From Nemophila menziesii (taxonomy: Eukaryota; Streptophyta; Magnoliopsida; Boraginales; Hydrophyllaceae): DNA of 64,000 bases. The notes beneath the pieces are model-generated. The model did not search any database and was not told the DNA's origin. It saw only the letters and a program-made list of their open reading frames with translations. The stretch's first letter is position 1. Every line of letters begins with the position of its first letter. The stretch is from NCBI GenBank assembly GCA_029959085.1, contig JARWIR010000002.1, forward strand, positions 40,978,233-41,042,232, given 5' to 3'. The position numbers and the translations under genes are program-made. This document shows, in pieces, positions 23,379-32,702 of this stretch.

Positions 23379-23747
23379 CTGCATATAAAGATAGATATTA
23401 TTTACAACTTTAAAAAAAATATAAGGACTATAATCAAATATATTGAGTAATGACCCATCATTACGGCTAATAGGAACATGAATACTGGAATTACGGGTTG
23501 TATAGTTTGTATAGCCAATACCGATGATGATTTTAAACTTTTCCTAAGTAAACACTAAAGAATTGAAGTACAAACTTACCTTGTTAATCCAAGAAAGAAG
23601 AAATATAATAAGAAGCGTTTATTTATTGAATTTCTCCAAATAACCTGAAATAGACATTCTCTTTTTAATACAATTTACAATTTGATGTCTAAGTAATAAA
23701 TATGACCATCAATTCTTTTTAGACTTATTGACGGGTACTTATCTTAC

Positions 23748-24178
23748 GCAAAAATTGTATGATAAATTCCTATTTTAGGCAAATAATGTACTATATGTCT
23801 CTACATTACGCAAAGACTGTACCAGGTACCTATACTATGCTAAAATTGCATGATAAGTCCCTTTGTTATGCAAAAACCACACCAGTTCTCTATACTATGC
23901 AAAACAATGCACGATAAGTCCTCATTTTTTGTATAACAATTACAGTTTTGCATAATATATGGGGACTGTAACTTCTCAATAGTATAGGGAACTACATTGC
24001 AACTTTTACGTAAAATAGGGGCGCATAGTGAAGTTTTTGCATAGATACTATAGGGACCTGCATTGTAATTTTTACATAATATAAGATCGCATAACATAGT
24101 TTACGGTATCTATAGTGTGCTTTTTGCATAATATAGAGCATACCGTGCACTTTCTGCATATTATAGGAACATGTAGTG
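23748..24178. repeat. Head-to-head ~35-bp repeat array, copy 2
   Basis: Same organisation as 4370-4800: ATGCAAAA-type units up to about 23940, then reverse-complement TTTTGCATAATAT units. Lies directly 3' (minus strand) of the LINE-interrupted exon. Confidence 0.7.
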
Positions 24179-24294
24179 AAAAAATCTTCAAAATGGGTAG
24201 TACAAACCTGTTTTACTTTAACTTCACCATTAGAACCAGTTGTTTTCTGAAACACAACTTCTTGAGATTTTCTCGTAGATTCCATTTCCAATTC

Positions 24295-24307
24295 AAAGTA
24301 ATTAGCT
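24295..24307 (+). repeat. LINE 5' target-site duplication
   Basis: AAAGTAATTAGCT, identical to 30599-30611. Confidence 0.9.
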
Positions 24308-24439
24308 ACCAGGCCGGCCTTCAGAGTCCACCACCACCATGGCATAGAATTTGCTACTTACCTAAAACACACACACAACACCTAAAACACACAATCCTCT
24401 CCCTTCTCTCTTCTTTCTCTCACTAGGGTTTGAAGTTTT

Positions 24440-24569
24440 AGTCAAAGTTTGACTAATCTTTGACTCCTGTTGACCGCCGTTGACCTCCCCCACCCATCAC
24501 CGATGACTTTCCGACCTTATGGATGGAGTTTGACCGGAGATTGACCAGGGCGTTGACCTCGCGTTGACT
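24440..24569. promoter_or_regulatory. Array of nine W-box hexamers in the LINE 5' leader
   Basis: TTGACT/TTGACC at 24449, 24460, 24470, 24480, 24530, 24541, 24553 and 24564 on the plus strand and one on the minus strand (AGTCAA, 24440-24445). About 0.12 would be expected in 130 bp at equal base frequencies. W-boxes bind WRKY factors of defence and stress responses. The position upstream of ORF1 fits an internal promoter, but activity is inference. Confidence 0.6.
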
Positions 24570-25023
24570 GGAGTTTGAAAATCTTCAAGCTTTTATTTTT
24601 CATTTTTTTAAGTTGTAATTTCATATTGGTTGAATTGTGAATTAATTCTGTAAAGAAGATAGTGGAATTCCAAGCTGTACAAGTGTGTCAGGTAGAGGAG
24701 TGAAGAAGTTGGGAAAGTGGGTGTAACGTGCGTGTGTATTGGGGGGTGAAGGAGACGGGTACTGTTGCTTTTAATTGTTTTTGTTGATTTAATTTCGGTT
24801 TGGATAAGGTGCTAACGACGCAATAATTGGATAATAATTGAGCTATCATTCGGTAAGAAATCAACATTAATTTCTGCACCAAATCAGCAACGATTTGTGC
24901 AAAATTCCAGCTCGTTTTTTTAATAAAATCGCGACAGCAGGTTTTTTGGGTGTTTTGAGCTCATTTCTTAATCAAATTACGTGATTCTTTTTTTGCTATT
25001 CCTCTTTTTTCATTGCTGATCTA

Positions 25024-26697
25024 ATGGCACCTCGCAAGAAGACTGGAAATCGGGGAAATAAGGACAGTGTCGAAGCTAATGAACCTCAAGCACCAATGAA
25101 AGGTAAATATATCCCTGCTACCCCTGTAATTCAAGTGAGTAACAACTTCTCTGCTACTAAGAGGGGTAATTTGATGAGTGGGAATGTGGATAAAGGCATT
25201 TCTAGCAGGAAGGAAGATGGTTCATGTAGTGACTGTAAAGTGTTTGATGAAAGTCCTGAGAGAAGGACAGTAGATAAAACACAAGAATTAATGGATGAAA
25301 CCTTACTTAGCTCCAGTGAAAGCATCAAAGCTACTCAAATCATTGAGTGTACAATGGTTGAAGGGATGAATGGCCAAGATGGGGCCCTAATTGAGGGTGA
25401 GGCTCCTAATCCTCTCGAGAATAGCTTGAATGTGAGTCACAAAGAGGATTACTCCACTTTAGGTGCAGGAATTGGGATAATTTCTCCACCTAGTGAAAGT
25501 ACCCTCTTGGGAGTAGCACAAGGTCAAAGTGTGGAGGAGGAGGATGAATCCGAGGTAGAAATAATTGAGGAAAACAAAGGGAAGCAAGGTAAATGGACAG
25601 AATTATTCAAGAAAAGTGATCAAGATTTGAAGCTAAAATACTTTGCTCCTAGTCAAGTAGAAGATGAACTCATGGTTAAACCACCTAGAGATATAGTGAA
25701 GAGTGGAGTTGAGGAGTGGGATAATTGCTTAGTTGGACAATTTTTTGGAGAAGCTCCTGAATATCACATGGTTAGAAGTATGGTTAATGCTCAATGGAGA
25801 AATTGTGGCCAAGTTGAAATAAAGTCTACGGATATGGAAGTGTTTCTATTCAAATTTAAAGGTGAGAAAGAATGCAACAATATATTAGAGCAAGTTTGGC
25901 ATGTTAATGGTAGAATTATGATCTTGAGAAAGTGGGAACCTAACATGAAATTTGATAAGCTTGATTTGACTAAGGTTCCACTATGGGTTAAGTTGAGAAA
26001 GGTACCATTACAATTGTGGACTAATGATGGGTTAAGCTACATTAGTAGTGCTTTGGGTATTCCACTTCAAATGGACCCTATTACTAAGACAAAAAATAGG
26101 CTAAGCTTTGCTAGAGTATGTGTTGAAGTAGATATGACAAAGGAGCTTATTAAAAGGGTGAAGGTTGATCTTGAGGAGGATGGGATTCATGTGGTGGAGG
26201 CTTACTATGAGTGGTTACCTCCAAGATGTTCGACTTGCAAGGCTTTGGGGCATAAGGAGATTAATTGTAGTCAAGGAAGGAAACCTAAACCAAACCAAAC
26301 CGACAACAAACCTAAACCAAACCAAGTAAACCACCAACCTAAACCAAACCAAGCTAATCACCAACCAAACCAATACAAAGTTCAAAAGAGAGTTGAAGAA
26401 TGGAGGGTAGTGCAAAGAAAGCAAAAAGAGAAGAAGGATGATGAAGTTCATATTCCTAACACCAAAAGTACACCTACAACTCCATCTCAAAGTGTGGGAA
26501 GTAGTAATGCAAAGGGGAAAGGAAAAACCCCTAATACACCTAGGGGAAATGCTTATAATTCTAATATTTTTGAAGGGGAGTTAAGTAACTCCTTTTGTGC
26601 ATTAAATATGGCTAATGAAAACCTTGAAACGGCTTTGAATAGGTTTGTGGGAAGTACCCATAGTGAAGGAGAACCTCCCGATTTAAATGATAATTAG
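25024..26697 (+). CDS. LINE ORF1: RNA-binding protein (DUF4283-like, CCHC zinc knuckle)
   Basis: 557 residues from an ATG in a good context (CTAATGGCA). The N-terminal ~200 residues are polar and acidic. Residues about 230-390 (from EEWDNCLVGQFFG through the LWVKLRKVPLQLW motif) match the DUF4283 type of plant L1 ORF1 proteins. A CX2CX4HX4C zinc knuckle follows at Cys402, Cys405, His410, Cys415. Next comes a basic tract with repeated PKPNQ (about 421-455) and a low-complexity C-terminus. The protein is expected to coat LINE RNA and assist reverse transcription. The reading frame is intact. Its stop lies inside the start of ORF2. Confidence 0.9.
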   Translation: MAPRKKTGNRGNKDSVEANEPQAPMKGKYIPATPVIQVSNNFSATKRGNLMSGNVDKGISSRKEDGSCSDCKVFDESPERRTVDKTQELMDETLLSSSESIKATQIIECTMVEGMNGQDGALIEGEAPNPLENSLNVSHKEDYSTLGAGIGIISPPSESTLLGVAQGQSVEEEDESEVEIIEENKGKQGKWTELFKKSDQDLKLKYFAPSQVEDELMVKPPRDIVKSGVEEWDNCLVGQFFGEAPEYHMVRSMVNAQWRNCGQVEIKSTDMEVFLFKFKGEKECNNILEQVWHVNGRIMILRKWEPNMKFDKLDLTKVPLWVKLRKVPLQLWTNDGLSYISSALGIPLQMDPITKTKNRLSFARVCVEVDMTKELIKRVKVDLEEDGIHVVEAYYEWLPPRCSTCKALGHKEINCSQGRKPKPNQTDNKPKPNQVNHQPKPNQANHQPNQYKVQKRVEEWRVVQRKQKEKKDDEVHIPNTKSTPTTPSQSVGSSNAKGKGKTPNTPRGNAYNSNIFEGELSNSFCALNMANENLETALNRFVGSTHSEGEPPDLNDN

Positions 26698-29600
26698 CTC
26701 TTGGAATGTAAGAGGTTTGAATCAAAGCCTCAAACAAAAAGAAGTTATTCATGTTGTACAAGATAAAAAAGTTGATCTAGTTGGTTTATTGGAGACTAAA
26801 ATGACCCTACAAAGCTACAATAAGTTTCACAACACTTATTTGAGTAATTGGGGTACAATAACTAATCATAATAAGGATGATAGAGGGAGAATATGTGTAA
26901 AGTGGAATAAGAATGTTTTGGATGTAAAGTGTCTTAATTCAACTAGCCAAGCCATCTTCCTTGAGGTACATGATATATATAATAAGAATTTTTTTAATTG
27001 TGTGATGGTATATGCGGAAAATGATGATGATAAAAGGGTGCTTCTTTGGGAAACACTTGGTGAATGGATGGTTATTAATGGGGACTCTCCTTGTATTTGG
27101 TGTGGGGATTATAATGAAATTACTAAAGTTGATGAAAGAATGGGTTGCACTAGCCTTCATAAGAGTTCTCATGAATTTGTGAATTGCATTAATGATAATG
27201 GGATGGTTGAACATCCTAGCCAAGGGTGTTATTACACTTGGACTAATAGAAGAATAGAAGGGTTTATATCTAGTAAAATTGACAAAATTTTTATAAATGA
27301 TGCTTGGTTCACTTGTTTCAAGTCTCATTTGATGATTGAAGCTCCTGGAATTTCAGATCACTCTAATCTTATCCTTAAAATTCAGGGGAGTTCAAATACT
27401 AAACCTTCATCTTTTAAATTTTTTAATGTTTGGATTGATCATGATGAGTTTCTGCCTTTGATTGAAAAGGTGTGGAAATATGAAGTTAAAGGGAGTATGA
27501 TGTATAAAGTGGTGAATAAATTGAAGGAAGTAAAGAAAGCTTTGAAGATCTTCAATAGAAAATATTTTCATCACTCTACTAAAGAAATAATGGAGCTTAA
27601 AGAGGAGCTTGAGAAGGTACAAACAAAGCTTATGAATGGTGATCAATCTATGCTCATCATTGAGAAGGAGCTAAGAGATAAACTTATGCATCTTCTTAAC
27701 ATTCAAGAGGAGATCTTAAAGCAAAAATCTGGAATTACTTGGGCTCAAAAAGGTGATTGTAGCACTACCCTTTATCATAAGAGCATCAAGGCAAGAATAA
27801 CTCAAAACCGAGTTGCCTCTATTGTGACTGAAAATGGTGACATTGTTGTTGAAGATGAGGCTATTCATGATGAATTTATCAAGTACTATACTAGCTTAAT
27901 TGGTACTAAGGATGTTTATGAAGAAAGTGTTAGCTCTAGTTGTTTAAACAAACTTGTTGATAAAGCTATCACTAAGGAAGAAGCAAAAGAAATGATAAAA
28001 GACATTACTAGTAAGGAGATTAAAGAAGCTATTTTCTCTATTGATATCTCAAGAGCTCCTGGTCCAGATGGTTTTAATAGTGCTTTCTTCAAAGCTACTT
28101 GGAATATTATTGGGGAGGATGTTTGTAATGCTATAAAGGAAACTTTCAAGAATAGACAAATCTTGAAGCAAATTAATGCTACTAATCTTGTTCTTATTCC
28201 CAAGGTTAAAAACCCCACTTCAGTGAAGAGTTTTAGGCCCATTGCTTGTTGTAATATCCTCTATAAAGCTATATCTAAAATCATTGCTAATAGGATGAAG
28301 AAAAGCCTTGAGAAGCTTATATCTAATAATCAAGCTGCTTTTGTGGGAGGAAGAAGTATTTCGGATAATATATTGGTTGCTCAAAGTGTTGTGGCAGGTT
28401 ATGATAGGAAGGACTTGAGTCCAAGATGTACTTTAAATATTGATCTTCAAAAGGCTTTTGATACAATTAATTGGAGGTACCTTTTCCAACTACTTCAAAT
28501 TATGGGATTTAATAAAAAGCTTATATCTTGGATCAAGATGTGTATTTCAACACCTATGTTCTCTTTGTGCATTAATGGGAGTGTGTGTGGTTATTTCAAA
28601 GGAGAAAGAGGATTAAGACAAGGTGATCCTTTATCTCCTTATCTATTTGTTATATGTATGCAAGGTTTTTCTTCTATTCTAGAGAAAGTGGCAAATAATA
28701 AAGCTTTTACTTATCACCCTAATTGTGCTAGTATGGAGTTGAACCACCTTATATTTGCTGATGATTGTTTAGTTTTCTTTAATGGGGATAAAGACTCGGC
28801 TATGAGACTTAAACAAGGCCTTGATCTCTTCTCAAGACTTTCCGGCCTTAAAATAAGTCCTGAAAAGAGTGAGCTATATATGGGAGGTTGTAATAAAGAC
28901 CTTCATGATGATTTGAGTAGTATTCTTAATGTTAAGAAGGGTAAACTTCCTGTTAGATATCTTGGGGCTCCTTTAACTACCAAAGGCCCTAATAGCTTAA
29001 TGTGTGCTACCCTTATTAATAATATAGTTGGAAGTGTTGAAGGGTGGATGCATAGATTTCTTACATTTGCGGGAAGGCTTCATTTAATCAAGAGTGTTTT
29101 GCAAAGTAAAGCTAGGTATTGGTGTAATGTAATGATCCTTCCAATGGGAGTTATTCATGAGATAGAATCACTCTTGAGTAGGTTTCTTTGGAGGGGTAAT
29201 ACTAATGATTTTCATGGTGCTAAAGTGGCTTGGAAAGAATTATGTCAAAGTAAAGAAAGTGGAGGACTAGGCATACCTAATCTTCTCCATATTAATCAAG
29301 TTGCTATTCTTAAAGCTTTTTGGAGAATGTATGGCTATAAAGATAATATTTGGTCTCAATGGGTCTACTCGAATTGGCTAGGGAGCAAGAGTATATGGAG
29401 CATTACATATGATAATAAACTTCCTTGGACATGGAGAGCTATGCTAAATGTGAGGTACCTTGCTTTTAAATATATTATACATGATGTTGGAAATGGTAAG
29501 AGAACCTATATGTTAGATGATAGATGGATAAAAGGTAAGTGTGTAGGTGATATTTGTGAACAAAAGGATGCTATTTCTTTGGGTAATTACAATATTAACA

Positions 29601-30325
29601 AAAAGGTGATGGACTATTATGTGGGAAAGAGGTGGAGATTCCCACCTAGGTTTAAGAAGGTGTATGAGGTGGTAAAAGATATGGTGCTTAATGAGAAGCA
29701 TGACACTATAAGATGGGGAGATAAAGGCTTTAGGACCTCGGATGTTATGTATGATCTAAGGGGCCCTAATGAGAAAACAAAATGGTATAGTGTGGTGTGG
29801 CATAAATGGAGTATGCCAAAGCACAAGTTTTGTGTTTGGTTAATTTGTAAGGATAGATTAAGCACTAAAGATAGACTTAGCAAGTGGGGTATGGAAGTGG
29901 ATAAGATGTGCTACCTTTGCTTTGAAGACCATGAATCTAGGGATCACTTATTTGTGAATTGCAAATTCACTACTTTGGCTTGGAAGGAGATTTGTACTCT
30001 TCATAATTGGCACAACTCGGGTAATACTTGGGAGGAAAGGCTTGATTTTATGCTTAAGTTTGATGGTAACACCTTAAAAGATACCATATCAAATATTACT
30101 TTTCTTAGCTTTCTTTATTGTATTTGGGATGTGAGGAATAAAAAAGAGTTTAAGAAGATGCATCCTAAATATGAGGATATTGTGAAAATAGTTGTGAAAG
30201 ATGTTCAATACACACTTTGGAATAGAAAGTTATTTAAAAGGAGTGTTGAGAATATGAGATTGATAGAAAGATGGAAGCTACATGGAGTACTCAAGGGAGG
30301 AGAACAAGAAAATCAAGGAAGATAG
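26687..30325 (+). CDS. LINE ORF2: endonuclease and reverse transcriptase
   Basis: 1212 residues. Residues 1-230 form an APE-type endonuclease/exonuclease/phosphatase domain with WNVRGLN (Asn7), LLETK (Glu36), WCGDYNE (Asp141, Asn143) and ISDH (Asp224, His225). The reverse transcriptase follows: SRAPGPDGFN, FRPIACCN, RQGDPLSP and the catalytic FADD at 690-693. A zf-RVT region near 1040-1105 (KHKFCVWL, MCYLC, RDHLFVNC) ends the recognisable domains. No RNase H domain is present, unlike some plant L1 lineages. The start ATG overlaps the ORF1 stop by 11 nt in a different frame. No internal stop or shift. Confidence 0.95.
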   Translation: MIISSWNVRGLNQSLKQKEVIHVVQDKKVDLVGLLETKMTLQSYNKFHNTYLSNWGTITNHNKDDRGRICVKWNKNVLDVKCLNSTSQAIFLEVHDIYNKNFFNCVMVYAENDDDKRVLLWETLGEWMVINGDSPCIWCGDYNEITKVDERMGCTSLHKSSHEFVNCINDNGMVEHPSQGCYYTWTNRRIEGFISSKIDKIFINDAWFTCFKSHLMIEAPGISDHSNLILKIQGSSNTKPSSFKFFNVWIDHDEFLPLIEKVWKYEVKGSMMYKVVNKLKEVKKALKIFNRKYFHHSTKEIMELKEELEKVQTKLMNGDQSMLIIEKELRDKLMHLLNIQEEILKQKSGITWAQKGDCSTTLYHKSIKARITQNRVASIVTENGDIVVEDEAIHDEFIKYYTSLIGTKDVYEESVSSSCLNKLVDKAITKEEAKEMIKDITSKEIKEAIFSIDISRAPGPDGFNSAFFKATWNIIGEDVCNAIKETFKNRQILKQINATNLVLIPKVKNPTSVKSFRPIACCNILYKAISKIIANRMKKSLEKLISNNQAAFVGGRSISDNILVAQSVVAGYDRKDLSPRCTLNIDLQKAFDTINWRYLFQLLQIMGFNKKLISWIKMCISTPMFSLCINGSVCGYFKGERGLRQGDPLSPYLFVICMQGFSSILEKVANNKAFTYHPNCASMELNHLIFADDCLVFFNGDKDSAMRLKQGLDLFSRLSGLKISPEKSELYMGGCNKDLHDDLSSILNVKKGKLPVRYLGAPLTTKGPNSLMCATLINNIVGSVEGWMHRFLTFAGRLHLIKSVLQSKARYWCNVMILPMGVIHEIESLLSRFLWRGNTNDFHGAKVAWKELCQSKESGGLGIPNLLHINQVAILKAFWRMYGYKDNIWSQWVYSNWLGSKSIWSITYDNKLPWTWRAMLNVRYLAFKYIIHDVGNGKRTYMLDDRWIKGKCVGDICEQKDAISLGNYNINKKVMDYYVGKRWRFPPRFKKVYEVVKDMVLNEKHDTIRWGDKGFRTSDVMYDLRGPNEKTKWYSVVWHKWSMPKHKFCVWLICKDRLSTKDRLSKWGMEVDKMCYLCFEDHESRDHLFVNCKFTTLAWKEICTLHNWHNSGNTWEERLDFMLKFDGNTLKDTISNITFLSFLYCIWDVRNKKEFKKMHPKYEDIVKIVVKDVQYTLWNRKLFKRSVENMRLIERWKLHGVLKGGEQENQGR

Positions 30326-30353
30326 CTTGGAGCTTGGATCTAGTATAAGACTT

Positions 30354-30508
30354 TAGCAATTGTTGTATAGGGTTTAATTTCCTAGCAATAGTTGTATAGG
30401 GTGCTTCTACTTGATTTATTTTTCTAGCAATGGTTGTATAGGCTGTCTTGCAAGTTGATAGGTTTACTTTCTAGTAATTGTTGTATAGGGTTTGTTTTCC
30501 TAGCCATG
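30354..30508 (+). repeat. LINE 3' UTR tandem repeats
   Basis: Four spaced copies of TAGYAATNGTTGTATAGG begin near 30354, 30383, 30425 and 30472, with a partial fifth (TAGCCATGCTTG) at 30501, separated by variable spacers of roughly 10-30 bp. Confidence 0.8.
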
Positions 30509-30531
30509 CTTGTTTTTGAGTCAAAAACAAG
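30509..30531 (+). other. LINE 3' terminal hairpin
   Basis: CTTGTTTTTGA and TCAAAAACAAG form a perfect 11-bp inverted repeat around one base, about 55 bp before the poly(A). A 3' stem-loop is a plausible recognition element for the reverse transcriptase; that role is inferred. Confidence 0.7.
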
Positions 30532-30598
30532 TAGGGGTTTGATTTGTACTTGTCATTTTGTGGATATAAAATGGTAGGTTTGATCAAAAAAAAAAAAA

Positions 30599-30611
30599 AA
30601 AGTAATTAGCT
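30599..30611 (+). repeat. LINE 3' target-site duplication
   Basis: AAAGTAATTAGCT after the poly(A), matching 24295-24307. The first As merge with the tail. Confidence 0.9.
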
Positions 30612-31143
30612 TCCAATTAGTCCAATAATTTCTTGTCTAAATATGAGCCCAATTGATGCATGACAGTTTTCTTAAACCTTGTTCCCAACCCTCTCTGTTT
30701 TTATTTGAGATTAACTAACAAAGCAGTTCGTGTATAATAGCCACTGTCCACCCGTGAGTACATCTTAATAAGGTGAAATGTAAGGCAAATTCTGACATTC
30801 CTCAGCCCAAATTAGTCCCTGAACTATTTATTTTTTACTGATTTACTCCTCAAACGTCTTTGCCATATGACACTTAAAAATTTGACATAACAGGGACCAA
30901 CTAAGGGGACAAAAATGAAGGCCGAGGACCATTTGCTAGTATGGACTATATTTCGAGAACCAAAAAAGAAATTACTCTTTATAAATTGAGTTTTTTTACA
31001 TGGATTGCACCTAAAAATCCTCAAGAAGCTCCGCAGCTAAATTTACCTGAGAAGATGAAATTATTTTAATATAGGGACCAACTAGCAATTTTAAAAAAAT
31101 ATTAAAAGCATGGGAGATATTTTAGTCAGGTATTATATATTAC

Positions 31144-31218
31144 CTTTGCGATTTCTTGAGGCATCCATGGTGCTAAAACACCGGGGCAAATATAAATGAG
31201 CACACATGATAATTTAGC
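31144..31218 (-). pseudogene. Exon c, copy 2
   Basis: 75 bp, open and phase 0, between TTTATAG|GC and AAAG|GTAATA. Shares the LAPWMPQE core with copy 1; about a third of the residues differ. Confidence 0.45.
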
Positions 31219-31789
31219 CTATAAACGGAAACATTAACTTAAAATGTGCGTGAGAATGAAAACAATTACCCGTGGCTTTATTCTCAATTCATATCACACA
31301 AAAACTCGACATGAAAATGATAGAACAAAATAAAAATGCTCACCTTAATCTGAATATGTTGCAAATATATCTCCAATCACACAATAATCTCCATTCTTAC
31401 AAAAATAAGCGAATAAACCAATAGTTCAAACATTAATCTAACCTTCAAACATTAATCTAAACTAAATTTCTAGTATCTGAAAAAGCATGTCTTACAAACC
31501 ATTTCAGAATTTAGTATAATCTTGTTGTAATTCTTTTTTTCTACTCTTTATACCGTAGAATGTATGAGAAGTACACCTTGGTGTCTATTCAGATTTGTCT
31601 TTCCAAAATTGTTAACTGGAATAAACATTTTCCAATATTAGAGCAAACTAAAAAGAAACGTTATGGGTTGTAAACAAAAAATAAATTTAAATATTTGATA
31701 ATTGTAGAAAAAATCCTTTTGAAATTACCTTTTTCAGAAACAATTGAATACATCTGGACCTTGAACCCAATTCAAAATGTTAAGAATTT

Positions 31790-31990
31790 TTATTCACTTA
31801 ATTGGAAATGTAAACAGTCTCGGGTAAGCTAATTTCGATAAAGTTTCCTTCAAGAAATGTAAATGGTGGATGTGAGAATAATGTCAATTGTACAGTTTGT
31901 ATAAAAATATCATAATTATACCTGAATTTTGGGTCTTCTATTGTTGTTGATGGTGTAGCCAAGCTCGGTTAATGATGGTGCAGTGTAAGA
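31790..31990 (-). pseudogene. Exon b, copy 2 (frameshifted)
   Basis: Reads TPSTTIEDPKFRYNYDIFIQ and continues to FTFLEGNF in the frame of copy 1, then a 2-nt loss near 31816 changes frame. Confidence 0.35.
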
Positions 31991-32380
31991 CCAAATTGCT
32001 CTCTCCATCAGTTGAGCCAAATGGATATTTACTGCAAAATAATTAAAAAAATGCAGTGTATAACCAAATTTCTCACTCCACTCCACGATCATAAGAAATT
32101 GTAAAAGTGTAAGACCTTAATTTGGGTTCTTCTATTGCAAAATAATTTACTGTAAGACAATTAAAAAAATAAAATTGCTCACTCTATCTGTAAAAAAAAA
32201 AATTAAAAAATACAGTATAATACCAAATTGCTCACTCTATTGGTAAAAAACTATTCTTAGCGCATCACTTCAAAGGTAAAAGGCTTCAAACACACATCAC
32301 TCTTCTCCTTAAAATTATATAAGTGATGAGATTAGGTTAAATTAAATTAGAGTTTCAATGGTAAAAATTAATTTTTTTAC

Positions 32381-32508
32381 CTTTTCTGGGTTCTTTGATT
32401 GTTGATAGTACCCTGAATAACAACGGTTTTCTTGAGAGAAGTTTGGTGAGAAGGTGACTGTTGATATGTTTGTGGAACTAAAATGGCGCTTTGAGCCCAC
32501 CATTTCAT
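32381..32508 (-). pseudogene. Exon a, copy 2
   Basis: Starts KWWAQSAILVPQTYQQSPSHQT like copy 1 up to that motif, then shifts frame. The donor AAAAG|GTAAAA is retained. Only one NRCYSGYYYQQSQN-equivalent is present. Confidence 0.35.
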
Positions 32509-32702
32509 CTCTCTTTAATTAATTTTTTTCCTCTCGATTTGAGATTTTTGATCCCTAGTAGGGGTTTTCTTGTAGTAGGAGAGCGGCTTGGTGAAAAGGC
32601 GAGTGAAGAGATGGCCTATCCTAGCCAAGCCGGGCTGTGAAGATGGTAGAGAATGGTGGAGAATGCTTCTTCGAATTGGTGATGGGGGCTTTTCGTTTGC
32701 AA

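Larger units (their letters stand above)
19346..24207. other. Block P, copy 2
   Basis: Same layout as 1-4825: LTR-like stretch (about 20050-20800), TA microsatellite (21082-21122), WAT1-like exon (23192-23378) and head-to-head array (23748-24178). About 99% identical by eye to 60836-64000, and visibly more diverged from copy 1. No intact gene between 20800 and 23190. Confidence 0.8.
24308..30598 (+). mobile_element. Full-length L1-type LINE (non-LTR retrotransposon)
   Basis: About 6.3 kb: a 5' leader (24308-25023), ORF1 (25024-26697), ORF2 (26687-30325), a 3' UTR with tandem repeats and a terminal hairpin, and a poly(A) of about 15-17. Flanked by a 13-bp target-site duplication AAAGTAATTAGCT (24295-24307 and 30599-30611; ACC/TCC after it differ by one base). 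Block P/Q copy 1 shows an empty site around 4882-4892. Both ORFs are open with intact catalytic motifs, so the element looks young and possibly competent. It is antisense to the host exon. Confidence 0.95.
24208..30694 (-). pseudogene. Exon d, copy 2, interrupted by the LINE
   Basis: The exon begins (minus strand) after AAACAG at 30694, runs to 30612, is interrupted by the LINE and one target-site copy, and resumes 24307-24208, ending at donor AAACAG|GTTTGT. Without the LINE it is 183 bp, 61 open codons in phase 0, including FELEMESTRKS that copy 1 (4826-4975) lacks. The insertion therefore hit an exon that was still open. Family unknown. Confidence 0.5.
30695..32702. other. Block Q, copy 2
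   Basis: Homologous to 4976-7140. It carries exon c (31144-31218), a frameshifted exon b (about 31790-31990) and exon a (32381-32508) with one repeat unit. A 65-codon ORF (32588-32785) corresponds to the G-rich patch at 6881-7126 and is not preserved between copies. The rest is AT-rich. Confidence 0.6.

Noticed and set aside
26215..29883. Minus-strand ORFs of 60-130 codons across the LINE
   Set aside because: They lie antisense to ORF1/ORF2 and have no motifs; they follow from the codon bias of the real frames.
24308..30598. LINE as a 5'-truncated copy
   Set aside because: It has a 716-bp leader before a complete ORF1 and a target duplication at both ends, so truncation is not indicated.
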